Notes: a model not told the origin generated them from the letters alone. A DNA stretch of 5,929 nt from Desulfobacterales bacterium (GCA_030669465.1 DAOVDN010000084.1:1-5929); one strand, 5' to 3'; counted from the first letter of the stretch, positions 1 through 5,691 are shown. Made by a program: numbers and translations.

Positions 1-20
1 AAAAGGAAATTCCTATCCAA

Positions 21-1010
21 TTGAATTATAAATATATTTTCGGACCTGTTCCATCAAGGCGGCTCGGCATATCGCTTGGTGTGGATCTTGTGCCGCACAA
101 AACATGTACGCTCAATTGTGTTTACTGCGAGTGCGGAAGAACTACAAATCTGACATTGAAGAGAAAAGAATATGTCCCCGTGGAACTGGTACAGGAAGAG
201 CTGAAAGCCTTTTTGTCCAGTGATCCAGAGCTGGATTTTATAACCTTTTCAGGTTCAGGCGAACCGACGCTCCACAGCGGTATTGGGAAGATTGTCACCT
301 TTCTAAAATCCAATTACCCTCAATACAGGATTGCCTTGCTTACAAATGGTACACTTTTTTATCAACCCCATGTCATAGAAGAGATACTTGATGTGGATCT
401 TGTAAAAGTGTCATTTGATGCTGCGTCTCATAAAAATTTTATTAGTATTAACCGGCCGCATCCAGGGTTGGAACTTCCACAAATTATTGACGGTTTAATT
501 TCTTTAAGGAAGAAATTTACAAAGCAGCTCTGGATAGAAGTTTTTTTAGTGCAGGATTTTAATGACAGCGAGATCGAGCTTAAAAAGATACGAAAAGTTC
601 TGGATTTAATAAATCCTGATAAAATTCAAGTAAATACACTCGATAGGCCCGGAGCTGACGGCTGGGTAAAGCCTGTTGACAAAAAAGCCTTAACAGATGC
701 ATCGGCATATCTAAGTGGAGCCGAGGTTATTGGGCATCTTAAGTCAAAGCAAAACAACAAGGCCTTTAAGGGAGATGATTATAATGGCATTTTATCTACC
801 TTAAAACGCAGGCCTTGCACAGCCGAGGATGTTTCACGAATTTTGAATATTCAGGTAAGCGATGTACGCAGGTATCTTGACACTCTTCTTGAAAATGGTG
901 AGATCAAAAAAATTAAGATGCCAAGGGGTATCTTTTATGCAATCCGCAATCCAAACAGAGAGGTTAATCATGCCGGTTTTTCAGTGGACTGGGAAGAACA
1001 GAAAAAATAA
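21..1010 (+). CDS. Radical SAM protein, COG0731 (TYW1-like) type, with C-terminal winged helix
   Basis: This 329-residue protein is a radical SAM enzyme. The [4Fe-4S]/SAM motif is C29-x3-C33-x2-C36, with one more cysteine at C38, and SGSGEPTL at 77-84 is the SAM-binding GGEP-type motif. The opening FGPVPSRRLGISLGVDLVP (7-25) is typical of the COG0731 group, which is related to the archaeal wyosine-tRNA enzyme. The bacterial members are functionally uncharacterised, and wyosine is not expected in bacteria, so no reaction is assigned. Residues about 255-308 look like a winged helix-turn-helix (TAEDVSRILNIQVSDVRRYL, then a basic wing). The start is TTG at 21: homologues begin just before YKYxFGPVPSRR, and no ATG is nearby. 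The reading frame stays open to the window edge, so an upstream start cannot be excluded. A purine-rich AAAAGGA lies at 1-7, rather far away. The 3' end overlaps pilC by 41 nt. The family call is firm; the function is unknown. Confidence 0.9.
   Translation: MNYKYIFGPVPSRRLGISLGVDLVPHKTCTLNCVYCECGRTTNLTLKRKEYVPVELVQEELKAFLSSDPELDFITFSGSGEPTLHSGIGKIVTFLKSNYPQYRIALLTNGTLFYQPHVIEEILDVDLVKVSFDAASHKNFISINRPHPGLELPQIIDGLISLRKKFTKQLWIEVFLVQDFNDSEIELKKIRKVLDLINPDKIQVNTLDRPGADGWVKPVDKKALTDASAYLSGAEVIGHLKSKQNNKAFKGDDYNGILSTLKRRPCTAEDVSRILNIQVSDVRRYLDTLLENGEIKKIKMPRGIFYAIRNPNREVNHAGFSVDWEEQKK
957..963 (+). promoter_or_regulatory. Ribosome binding site that fixes the pilC start
   Basis: AGAGAGG lies 6 nt before the ATG at 970, inside the last codons of the radical SAM gene. 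It supports 970 over the in-frame ATGs further upstream (the first at 862), which have no comparable site and would add residues not seen in PilC proteins. Confidence 0.7.
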
Positions 1011-2178
1011 GGTCAGGAAAGGGGAGATGGAAGCCCCGAACGAACAGACTATGCGATCCAATCTAAGCAGGCTTGGGATTACTCCTATCAAAATCAAGAC
1101 AAAGCCAAAGGATCTTTTTGAAAATGTCTCCTTTCTTCAGCCGAAAGTGCAACAATCTGATATAATACTTTTTTGCAGGCAATTTTCTACCATGATCGAT
1201 GCAGGTCTTCCCATAATCCAGTGCCTGGATATACTCTACGCCCAGCAGGAGAATAAAACGTTTAAAAAGATCTTAAAAGATATAAAGGAGTCGGTAGAGG
1301 GTGGGGCGACCCTGGCTGAAGCTTTGAAAAAGTATCCCGGGCAATTCGATGATCTTTTCGTAAATATGATTGCAGCCGGTGAAGCAGGAGGTATCCTTGA
1401 TACGATTTTGCAAAGGCTTTCCGCTTACATGGAGAAAGCCGCAAAACTTAAAAGTCGGGTAAAAGGCGCTATGATATATCCATTAATAACCGTTATCATA
1501 GCAGTAGTGGTGATAGCTGTAATCATGGTTTTTGTTATTCCTGTATTTAAGGAGATGTTCGAAGGTATGGGAGGGGCGCTTCCACTTCCGACCCAAATCG
1601 TGTGCAATATGAGCGACTTTGTAAAAGGAAATATATTATATATCGGAGGCGGCATTGCTTTGTTTATATTTGCTTTCAAGAGGTTTTATAAAACCGAAAA
1701 AGGACGGATTTTACTGGATGACCTCTCTCTTAAGCTGCCGGTATTTGGAATGCTGATCCGCAAAGTTGCTGTGGCCAAGTTTACGCGCACTATGGGAACA
1801 ATGCTTACAAGCGGAGTTTCTATTTTAGATGCACTTGATATTGTTGCTAAGACAGCAGGCAACAAAATAATTGAAAGTGCTGTATATGACGTCCGTTCCG
1901 GCATTGCAGAAGGCCGCACAATGGCCGACCCGCTCTCTGAAAGCGGGGTTTTCCCATCGATGGTATGCCAGATGATTGCGGTAGGTGAATCAACCGGCGC
2001 TCTTGATTTAATGTTGGGTAAGATTGCGGACTTTTATGACGAGGAAGTTGACCAGGCAGTGGAAAATATGACAGCAATGATTGAGCCGTTTATGCTGGTA
2101 TTTCTGGGCGTGACCATCGGGGGGCTGGTTATTGCAATGTATCTCCCAATATTCAAGATGGCTTCCGTAGTGAGTTGA
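970..2178 (+). CDS. pilC: Type IV pilus inner-membrane platform protein PilC (GspF/T2SSF family)
   Basis: This 402-residue polytopic inner-membrane protein matches the usual PilC length of about 400. It is the platform that couples the pilus assembly and retraction ATPases to the pilin fibre. The N-terminus has the PilC signature MPVFQWTG, then KGEMEAPN and a cytoplasmic basic stretch ending PKDLFE (46-51). Two homologous T2SSF domains follow. The first (about 67-190) opens with FCRQFSTMIDAGLPIIQCL; the second (about 270-392) opens with FTRTMGTMLTSGVSILDAL. Hydrophobic segments are at about 168-193, 222-238 and 372-395. The conserved GE-x-G turns appear as AAGEAGG (135-141) and AVGESTG (337-343). 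The ATG at 970 is chosen from homology and an AGAGAGG site 6 nt upstream. The gene overlaps the end of the radical SAM gene by 41 nt, so the two are probably co-transcribed. No pilB, pilT or pilD lies in the window. A GspF role in type II secretion is possible, but the N-terminus favours PilC. Confidence 0.92.
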   Translation: MPVFQWTGKNRKNKVRKGEMEAPNEQTMRSNLSRLGITPIKIKTKPKDLFENVSFLQPKVQQSDIILFCRQFSTMIDAGLPIIQCLDILYAQQENKTFKKILKDIKESVEGGATLAEALKKYPGQFDDLFVNMIAAGEAGGILDTILQRLSAYMEKAAKLKSRVKGAMIYPLITVIIAVVVIAVIMVFVIPVFKEMFEGMGGALPLPTQIVCNMSDFVKGNILYIGGGIALFIFAFKRFYKTEKGRILLDDLSLKLPVFGMLIRKVAVAKFTRTMGTMLTSGVSILDALDIVAKTAGNKIIESAVYDVRSGIAEGRTMADPLSESGVFPSMVCQMIAVGESTGALDLMLGKIADFYDEEVDQAVENMTAMIEPFMLVFLGVTIGGLVIAMYLPIFKMASVVS

Positions 2179-2200
2179 TAAAAGAAAAGAGGGGTTGAGG

Positions 2201-2279
2201 AATTAAGCGAAGCGAATCCCTCAATTATGAATTTTAAGAGAATTATATTATAATCTTGGTGCCTTGGTGTCTTTGTGGC
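2201..2279 (+). repeat. Dispersed intergenic repeat, copy 1 (upstream of yicC)
   Basis: This 79-bp stretch recurs at 3524-3610, with 74 of 79 bases identical and one 8-bp insertion in the other copy. Its blocks are a 17-bp exact match containing the tandem AGCGAAGCGAA (2201-2217), a 35-bp exact match (2223-2257), and a tail (2255-2279) made of three 8-bp units. On the minus strand those units read CCACAAAG, ACACCAAG and GCACCAAG. The inverted left end seen in copy 2 is missing here, where the purine-rich 2179-2200 directly follows the pilC stop, so this copy looks truncated. A perfect TATAAT sits at 2249-2254, about 62 nt before the yicC ATG. No good -35 hexamer is visible, so promoter function is only possible. 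The rest of the 2179-2315 gap shows nothing else. Confidence 0.88.
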
Positions 2280-2315
2280 AAGGTGTCTGAGTAGTTACAA
2301 TCAGGGAAACAGAAA

Positions 2316-3197
2316 ATGATAAATAGCATGACCGCATTTGCCAGAGCGGAAAGGACAGAAGCAGAATTTACTCTTTTAACCGAAATACGCTCGTACAACA
2401 GCAGATATCTTGATGTTGCTTTGCGAATTTCCCAGAAATATCTTGTCCTGGAAGATAAGATAAAGAGCCTTATATCATCCAGGGTGGATAGAGGCCGCAT
2501 AGAGATTAATGTGCAGATCAGAGATGATTCTGATGAAGCATTTGCTTTTGAGATAGATGAGCGCAAAGCCGCAGCATACCATAAAGTTCTTGTCCAGTTG
2601 AAAGAGAGATTTAGTATTGATACTGAAATACCTCTGAATCTTCTGGCCGGTGTTGAGGGAATTATACAACCTGTTCAGATTGATAGAGATATGGAGGCTT
2701 GCTGGCCTGTTGTTGAAGATTGCATTAGCGAAGCTTTAAGCGATCTTGTTGCAATGCGGAAAAGAGAAGGGGATTTTCTTGCCAAAGATTTTAATAAACG
2801 GCTTGATTTTATAGAAAAGTCTATTGATCAAATCAAAAAGGAGTCCGGCGGTCTTTTATCTTATTATCAGGAACGCTTAAAGGAACGCATTGCCATTTTA
2901 ACCCAGGGTGTAGTAGAGATGGATCCTGTACGGATTGCCCAGGAAGCTGCTTTTCTTGTTGACAGAAGCGACATCTCCGAGGAGATTATAAGAGCTAAAA
3001 GCCACATAAAACAGTTTTATGCTATTATGGATTCAGAGGGTCCTTCCGGCCGGAAGCTCAATTTTTTATTGCAAGAACTTAATCGTGAATTCAACACCAT
3101 GGGTTCCAAGGCCGGAAACGCAGATGTGTCACATATGATTGTTGCTGTTAAGTCTGAGCTTGAAAAGATACGGGAGCAGGTACAGAATGTGGAATAG
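2316..3197 (+). CDS. yicC: YicC family endoribonuclease
   Basis: This 293-residue protein is full length for the YicC family (E. coli about 287). The family is a metal-dependent endoribonuclease in the cytoplasm; E. coli YicC has been linked to decay of the small RNA RyhB. The N-terminal YicC_N domain (about 1-155) starts with the near-invariant pattern [11 protein letters not shown] and has [13 protein letters not shown] at 26-38 and [11 protein letters not shown] at 58-68. The C-terminal DUF1732 domain (about 205-293) carries [19 protein letters not shown] (206-224), [20 protein letters not shown] (245-264) and the closing [11 protein letters not shown]. The ATG at 2316 gives the canonical N-terminus, with a modest CAGGGAAA about 10 nt upstream. 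The RemA-like gene follows after 14 nt. A repeat copy fills the upstream gap, so this gene may begin a transcript or share the pilC one. The family call is secure; the native RNA target here is unknown. Confidence 0.95.
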   Translation: MINSMTAFARAERTEAEFTLLTEIRSYNSRYLDVALRISQKYLVLEDKIKSLISSRVDRGRIEINVQIRDDSDEAFAFEIDERKAAAYHKVLVQLKERFSIDTEIPLNLLAGVEGIIQPVQIDRDMEACWPVVEDCISEALSDLVAMRKREGDFLAKDFNKRLDFIEKSIDQIKKESGGLLSYYQERLKERIAILTQGVVEMDPVRIAQEAAFLVDRSDISEEIIRAKSHIKQFYAIMDSEGPSGRKLNFLLQELNREFNTMGSKAGNADVSHMIVAVKSELEKIREQVQNVE

Positions 3198-3211
3198 GAA
3201 CTGGAGGTAAT

Positions 3212-3466
3212 ATGGACCAAAGTTTGTTAAATATAGGTCATGGAAGTACTGTTGTTGCTGATCGGGTTATAGCCATTGTGTCTCCAAATTCTGCTCCGAT
3301 GAAGCGTCTTAAAGACGAAGCAAAGGATGATAAGCGGCTTGTAGATGCAACACATGGCCGCAAAACCCGGTCTATAATTATCATGGACAGCAACCATATT
3401 GTTCTCTCAGCAATACAGCCGGAAACAATATCCCAGCGGTACCTTACTCTTAATGCATCGGAATAA
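3212..3466 (+). CDS. RemA/DUF370 family small DNA-binding regulator
   Basis: This 84-residue protein aligns end to end with Bacillus subtilis RemA, a ring-forming DNA-binding protein that activates biofilm-matrix genes. Shared elements are the N-terminal pattern around NIGHG (7-11), DRVIAIVSP (17-25), a SAPMKRL turn (27-33), [10 protein letters not shown] (45-54), [10 protein letters not shown] (58-67) and QPETISQR (69-76). Arginines matching RemA R18 and R50 are present. The position of RemA R51, which I recall as part of its DNA-contact surface, is lysine (K51), a conservative change. A GGAGG at 3203-3207, 4 nt before the ATG, fixes the start. The gene lies 14 nt after yicC and upstream of gmk, the same order as in many Firmicutes. 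The role in Gram-negative bacteria is not established. The genomic link suggests a housekeeping or nucleoid-type regulator, and the neighbouring pilC makes surface-behaviour control conceivable, but that is speculation. Confidence 0.92.
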   Translation: MDQSLLNIGHGSTVVADRVIAIVSPNSAPMKRLKDEAKDDKRLVDATHGRKTRSIIIMDSNHIVLSAIQPETISQRYLTLNASE

Positions 3467-3481
3467 GGCAACAACAATTCA

Positions 3482-3610
3482 GCCACTAAGGCACAAAGGC
3501 CCAAAGAAGGGATATGATTGATAAATTAAGCGAAGCGAATTCCTAAATCCCTAAATTATGAATTTTAAGAGAATTATATTATAATCTTAGTATCTTAGTG
3601 TCTTTGTGGC
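3482..3610. mobile_element. MITE-like 129-bp intergenic element containing repeat copy 2
   Basis: The element fills most of the gap between the remA-like gene and gmk. Its ends are an imperfect 25-bp inverted repeat (18 of 25 matches): 3482-3506 on the plus strand and 3586-3610 on the minus strand. Each arm is three 8-bp units: CCACTAAG, GCACAAAG, GCCCAAAG on the left and CCACAAAG, ACACTAAG, ATACTAAG on the right, read inward. The interior from 3524 matches the repeat before yicC. The copies differ by five substitutions and one extra 8-bp unit here (TCCTAAAT at 3541-3548, nearly duplicating CCCTAAAT beside it). TATAAT occurs at 3580-3585, about 50 nt before the gmk start. No reading frame or target-site duplication is evident, so calling it mobile is inference; it could be a structural or regulatory repeat that forms a hairpin in RNA. 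Confidence 0.6.
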
Positions 3611-3634
3611 TGAAATATTACGGAATAAGCTGTT

Positions 3635-4246
3635 TTGAATGAACAAAAAACTGATAAAAAGGCGCTTTGCAGCAAAGGTCATCTTTTTATCATTTCTGCA
3701 CCGTCAGGAGCGGGCAAGACGACCCTTTGCAGGGCTCTGCTTGACCGGTTTAAGGATATGGTTTATTCGGTATCGCACACAACAAGGAAGCCACGCAGGG
3801 GAGAACAGAATGGAGTTGACTACTATTTCATTTCAAGAGAGGATTTTGAAAAAGGGATAAGAAGTGGCAGATGGGCTGAGTGGGCAGAGGTTCATGGCAA
3901 TTTTTACGGCACTTCCGCCAAATTTATAGACAATTGCTTAGCATGTGGGAGCGACGTACTCCTTGATATAGATGTTCAGGGCACTATCCAAATCTTAAAG
4001 CAATATCCTGACAGCGTTACTGTTTTTATTATGCCCCCCTCATTAGATACCCTTAGAGCCCGCCTGGAATCGAGAGGTACCGACAATCTAGATGTAATTG
4101 CAAAACGTCTTGTAAATGCCCGGAAGGAGATGGCAAAGAAAGATATTTACCGTCACGTTGTTGTCAATGACCAGTTAACAGAAGCTGTTGCAGAGCTGAT
4201 ATCAATTATAGAAAAATATCGCAGAACAAAAAGTGCCTTTTATTGA
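3635..4246 (+). CDS. gmk: Guanylate kinase
   Basis: This 203-residue cytoplasmic enzyme converts GMP and ATP to GDP and ADP, an essential step in GTP, dGTP and (p)ppGpp supply. The P-loop is SAPSGAGKTT at 21-30. The GMP-binding region carries S47, R51, R54 and Y63 within the SHTTRKPRRGE...GVDYYF signature. It is followed by E82, Y91 and T93 (EWAEVHGNFYGTS) and D111/D113 in LLDIDVQG, all at positions equivalent to the yeast enzyme. The lid includes RARLESRGTD (141-150). The only plausible start is TTG at 3635: a stop codon lies in frame at 3626, and no ATG, GTG or other TTG occurs before the P-loop. The ribosome site is weak (ACGGAA about ten bases upstream), and an ATG at 3639 opens a different frame. 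The gene ends 2 nt before the preferred rlmB start. The 129-bp repeat element lies just upstream. Confidence 0.96.
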   Translation: MNEQKTDKKALCSKGHLFIISAPSGAGKTTLCRALLDRFKDMVYSVSHTTRKPRRGEQNGVDYYFISREDFEKGIRSGRWAEWAEVHGNFYGTSAKFIDNCLACGSDVLLDIDVQGTIQILKQYPDSVTVFIMPPSLDTLRARLESRGTDNLDVIAKRLVNARKEMAKKDIYRHVVVNDQLTEAVAELISIIEKYRRTKSAFY

Positions 4247-4248
4247 AC

Positions 4249-4989
4249 ATGAAGACAGAGATACTTTATGGAATTCATCCTGTTTTTGAAGCTCTCAAAG
4301 CGGGCAGGAGAGATTTCTTTGAGCTCTATATTGCAAAAGATAAAACCTCAAAGCGCCTTGAAAAGGTAAGGGCGCTTGCCGAATCTAAAAAGATTCCTGT
4401 AAGAAGGATAAAACATGCGCAGATTAAATCAATGGCAGGCAGTGATCTACATCAGGGGATAGCGGCCAATGTAAGCCCGTATCCTTTAGCCGAACTTTCT
4501 GATATTGTAGATAGACCCAGGCTTGCTGATACTAAGCACTTTTTGTTGTTGCTGGATAATGTACTGGATCCGCATAACCTTGGAGCTATAATCAGAACAG
4601 GGCTTTGCGTTGGAATCGACGGCATTATCATTCCAAAGGATCGGTCAGCGACTCCTACTCCTGCTGTGTCAAGGGCATCTGCGGGGGCTCTTGAGCATCT
4701 CTTTCTGGCACGGGTTACAAACCTGGTAAATACGATCAAAGCCTTGAAGAAAAAAGGGCTGTGGATTGCGGGAATGGATAGAGCTGCAGAGAAATCCATT
4801 TTTTCCTGTGATTTTTCAGGTTCAGTTGCCATTGTTATTGGTGGCGAGGAAAAAGGGATACGCCCTCTCGTTAAAAAGCATTGCGATTTTTTGATTTCCA
4901 TCCCTCAAAGAGGGCAGGTAAATTCTCTGAATGCCTCTGTGGCAGGTGCGGTTGTCATGTATGAGGCCTTCAGACAGCGAGTGGGGTGA
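4249..4989 (+). CDS. rlmB: 23S rRNA (guanosine 2'-O)-methyltransferase RlmB (SpoU/TrmH family)
   Basis: This 246-residue SPOUT methyltransferase most likely methylates the 2'-OH of a 23S rRNA guanosine (G2251 in E. coli) using SAM. An N-terminal L30e-like RNA-binding domain (about 3-78) begins with the RlmB pattern LYGIHPVFEAL and ends with SDLHQGIAANV. The trefoil-knot domain holds motif 1, LDNVLDPHNLGAIIRTG (102-118, with N110 and R116), the PKDRSATPTPAVSRASAGA stretch (129-147), motif 2, IVIGGEEKGIRPL (195-207), and motif 3, SIPQRGQVNSLNASVAGAVV (217-236). DPHNLGA favours RlmB over tRNA-modifying TrmH. The ATG at 4249 gives the family N-terminus. A TTG at 4243 overlapping the gmk stop would add two residues. 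No clear ribosome site is visible, so translational coupling to gmk is likely. No intrinsic terminator is evident downstream before the cassette arm at 5014. Confidence 0.94.
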   Translation: MKTEILYGIHPVFEALKAGRRDFFELYIAKDKTSKRLEKVRALAESKKIPVRRIKHAQIKSMAGSDLHQGIAANVSPYPLAELSDIVDRPRLADTKHFLLLLDNVLDPHNLGAIIRTGLCVGIDGIIIPKDRSATPTPAVSRASAGALEHLFLARVTNLVNTIKALKKKGLWIAGMDRAAEKSIFSCDFSGSVAIVIGGEEKGIRPLVKKHCDFLISIPQRGQVNSLNASVAGAVVMYEAFRQRVG

Positions 4990-5013
4990 TTTTGGATTGC
5001 TGAATTAATTAAT

Positions 5014-5045
5014 CACGAAAACGCGAAAGTACGAAAACATGAAAC
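5014..5045 (+). repeat. Left inverted arm of the DUF4258/DUF2283 cassette (8-bp units)
   Basis: Four consecutive 8-bp units are read on the plus strand: CACGAAAA, CGCGAAAG, TACGAAAA, CATGAAAC. They face the related run at 5692-5723 on the minus strand, matching 24 of 32 bases with an exact 11-bp core (GTACGAAAACA). The arm sits between the rlmB stop and the end of the minus-strand cassette. The 8-base period rules out a codon-driven pattern. Confidence 0.75.
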
Positions 5046-5066
5046 AAGACTTGGAAATCAAGATAG

Positions 5067-5342
5067 TCAAGTAATACGACCTCCCGAAAACCGGTTGTCT
5101 GTAGGCAACGATTGCTTATATGGTGGCAATATGTTCAGAACCCTGGCTTGGGCGCTTTCCAAAATGGAATCTCGAATAAAAGCGCTTGCATCTAAAATTT
5201 CTATTCCAATTAATTCACCATTAGCATTCAATTCCGCTGTGATGTTAGGCCCCAGTTCAACACTACCAGCTTCATCCTCCTCCGAAATAACCAAATGAAG
5301 GATATCGTTTTCCTTGAAATATGTCATTTTGGGTTTATTCAT
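5067..5342 (-). CDS. DUF2283 family protein, putative antitoxin partner
   Basis: This 91-residue acidic protein contains the DUF2283 core (about 5-58): an opening strand MTYFKENDILHLVIS, an acidic turn EEDEAG, and the family's hallmark end, NANGELIGIEILDAS (39-53). The domain has no established activity. The remaining tail (about 54-91) has a short helix (ESAQARVLN) and then a proline- and glycine-containing segment without clear family resemblance. The ATG at 5342 overlaps the last 8 nt of the upstream DUF4258-like gene, and a GGGAGG site at 5350-5355 sits 7 nt before it. The pair is therefore read from one message with coupled translation. DUF2283 and DUF4258 genes are, as I recall, often neighbours, and small acidic second genes in such pairs are commonly antitoxins. 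That role is inferred. No recognisable DNA-binding motif is present. Confidence 0.82.
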   Translation of the reverse strand: MNKPKMTYFKENDILHLVISEEDEAGSVELGPNITAELNANGELIGIEILDASAFIRDSILESAQARVLNILPPYKQSLPTDNRFSGGRIT

Positions 5343-5622
5343 ATATAAACCTCCCTGTTTTTAGACGAAATTTTATCTGCTGCATAGTAATCGCATGTAT
5401 CGTGACAGGTGTCAGTGTGTTCTCGCTTTTTTCATATGGGATCATTACTGTTCGGTGACCATGCCTGCCAATTACGATTAAGCGCCTTGTCATAACATCG
5501 AAATATCTTTCATCAGAATATCTCACAATTTCTTCTATCTTTTCAAGATCGAATCCTCTCAATTTAGCCCTGTATTTTATATAATCTGTCCAAACAATTG
5601 TTGATTTTTCTAACTTTTCCAA
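5335..5622 (-). CDS. DUF4258-like protein, putative RelE/BrnT-fold toxin
   Basis: This small basic protein of 95 residues has the layout of DUF4258/BrnT-type families: an N-terminal helix pair with IVWTDYIKYRAKLRGFDLEK (9-28) and IEEIVRYSDERYFD (29-42), then strands RRLIVIGRHGHRTVMIPYEK (46-65) and LTPVTIHAIT (70-79). It ends QQIKFRLKTGRFIYE, rich in R and K. Related folds act as mRNA-cleaving toxins, but activity is not shown here. The start is TTG at 5622, preceded by GGAGG at 5627-5631 with a short 4-nt gap. The frame is open to an ATG at 5679, but that would add 19 hydrophobic residues with no ribosome site and put the GGAGG inside the gene. The stop overlaps the DUF2283 ATG by 8 nt. The cassette lies opposite in strand to rlmB and in the same direction as gatA. 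The family assignment is probable; the toxin role is a hypothesis. Confidence 0.75.
   Translation of the reverse strand: MEKLEKSTIVWTDYIKYRAKLRGFDLEKIEEIVRYSDERYFDVMTRRLIVIGRHGHRTVMIPYEKSENTLTPVTIHAITMQQIKFRLKTGRFIYE
5350..5355 (-). promoter_or_regulatory. Ribosome binding site of the DUF2283 gene, inside the upstream gene
   Basis: GGGAGG on the minus strand lies 7 nt before the DUF2283 ATG and at the same time encodes Gly-Arg in the C-terminal GRFIYE of the DUF4258-like protein. Translation of the first gene therefore crosses the binding site of the second, a typical coupling arrangement for two partners needed in fixed ratio. Confidence 0.75.
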
Positions 5623-5626
5623 TTGT

Positions 5627-5631
5627 CCTCC
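5627..5631 (-). promoter_or_regulatory. Ribosome binding site that fixes the TTG start of the DUF4258-like gene
   Basis: GGAGG on the minus strand is followed by ACAA and then TTG at 5622. It is the only strong site near the beginning of the conserved part of the protein, which starts about nine residues later. Confidence 0.65.
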
Positions 5632-5691
5632 AAATAGACACCAAACTTTGATGACTTTGTAAAAAAACAAACTTACCACTTAAAATATTCT

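Noticed and set aside
862..969. Longer pilC reading with start at 862
   Set aside because: The extra 36 residues do not resemble PilC and lie deep inside the radical SAM gene. MPVFQW at 970 is the family start and has a good ribosome site.
21..1010. Naming the radical SAM gene as a wyosine-tRNA synthase
   Set aside because: The resemblance is at superfamily level; bacteria are not expected to make wyosine and the protein has a different C-terminal domain.
3043..3056. Perfect 14-bp palindrome CTTCCGGCCGGAAG followed by a T-rich stretch, terminator-like
   Set aside because: It lies in conserved yicC codons (PSGRKLNF region). The stem is only 5 bp with a 4-nt loop, and the T-run starts several bases later, so it is best explained by coding constraint.
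3639..3860. 73-codon frame starting at the ATG just inside gmk
   Set aside because: The product is basic, low-complexity shadow sequence of the gmk P-loop and GMP-binding region. It is kept only as a possible initiation competitor, not as a gene.
4243..4248. TTG start for rlmB overlapping the gmk stop
   Set aside because: It adds only two residues, and the ATG at 4249 gives the usual N-terminus. It cannot be fully excluded because neither start has a clear ribosome site.
4452..4901. 149-codon minus-strand open frame antisense to rlmB
   Set aside because: The plus strand encodes a fully conserved methyltransferase over this stretch. The antisense product shows no family resemblance and is a coding shadow.
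5050..5062. Small hairpin CTTG-GAAAT-CAAG near the ends of rlmB and the cassette
   Set aside because: A four-base stem without a following T-run is too weak to call a terminator on either strand.
5623..5679. N-terminal extension of the DUF4258-like gene from ATG 5679
   Set aside because: The 19 added residues are hydrophobic and unlike the family, no ribosome site precedes them, and the extension would place a strong GGAGG site inside the gene just before a TTG.
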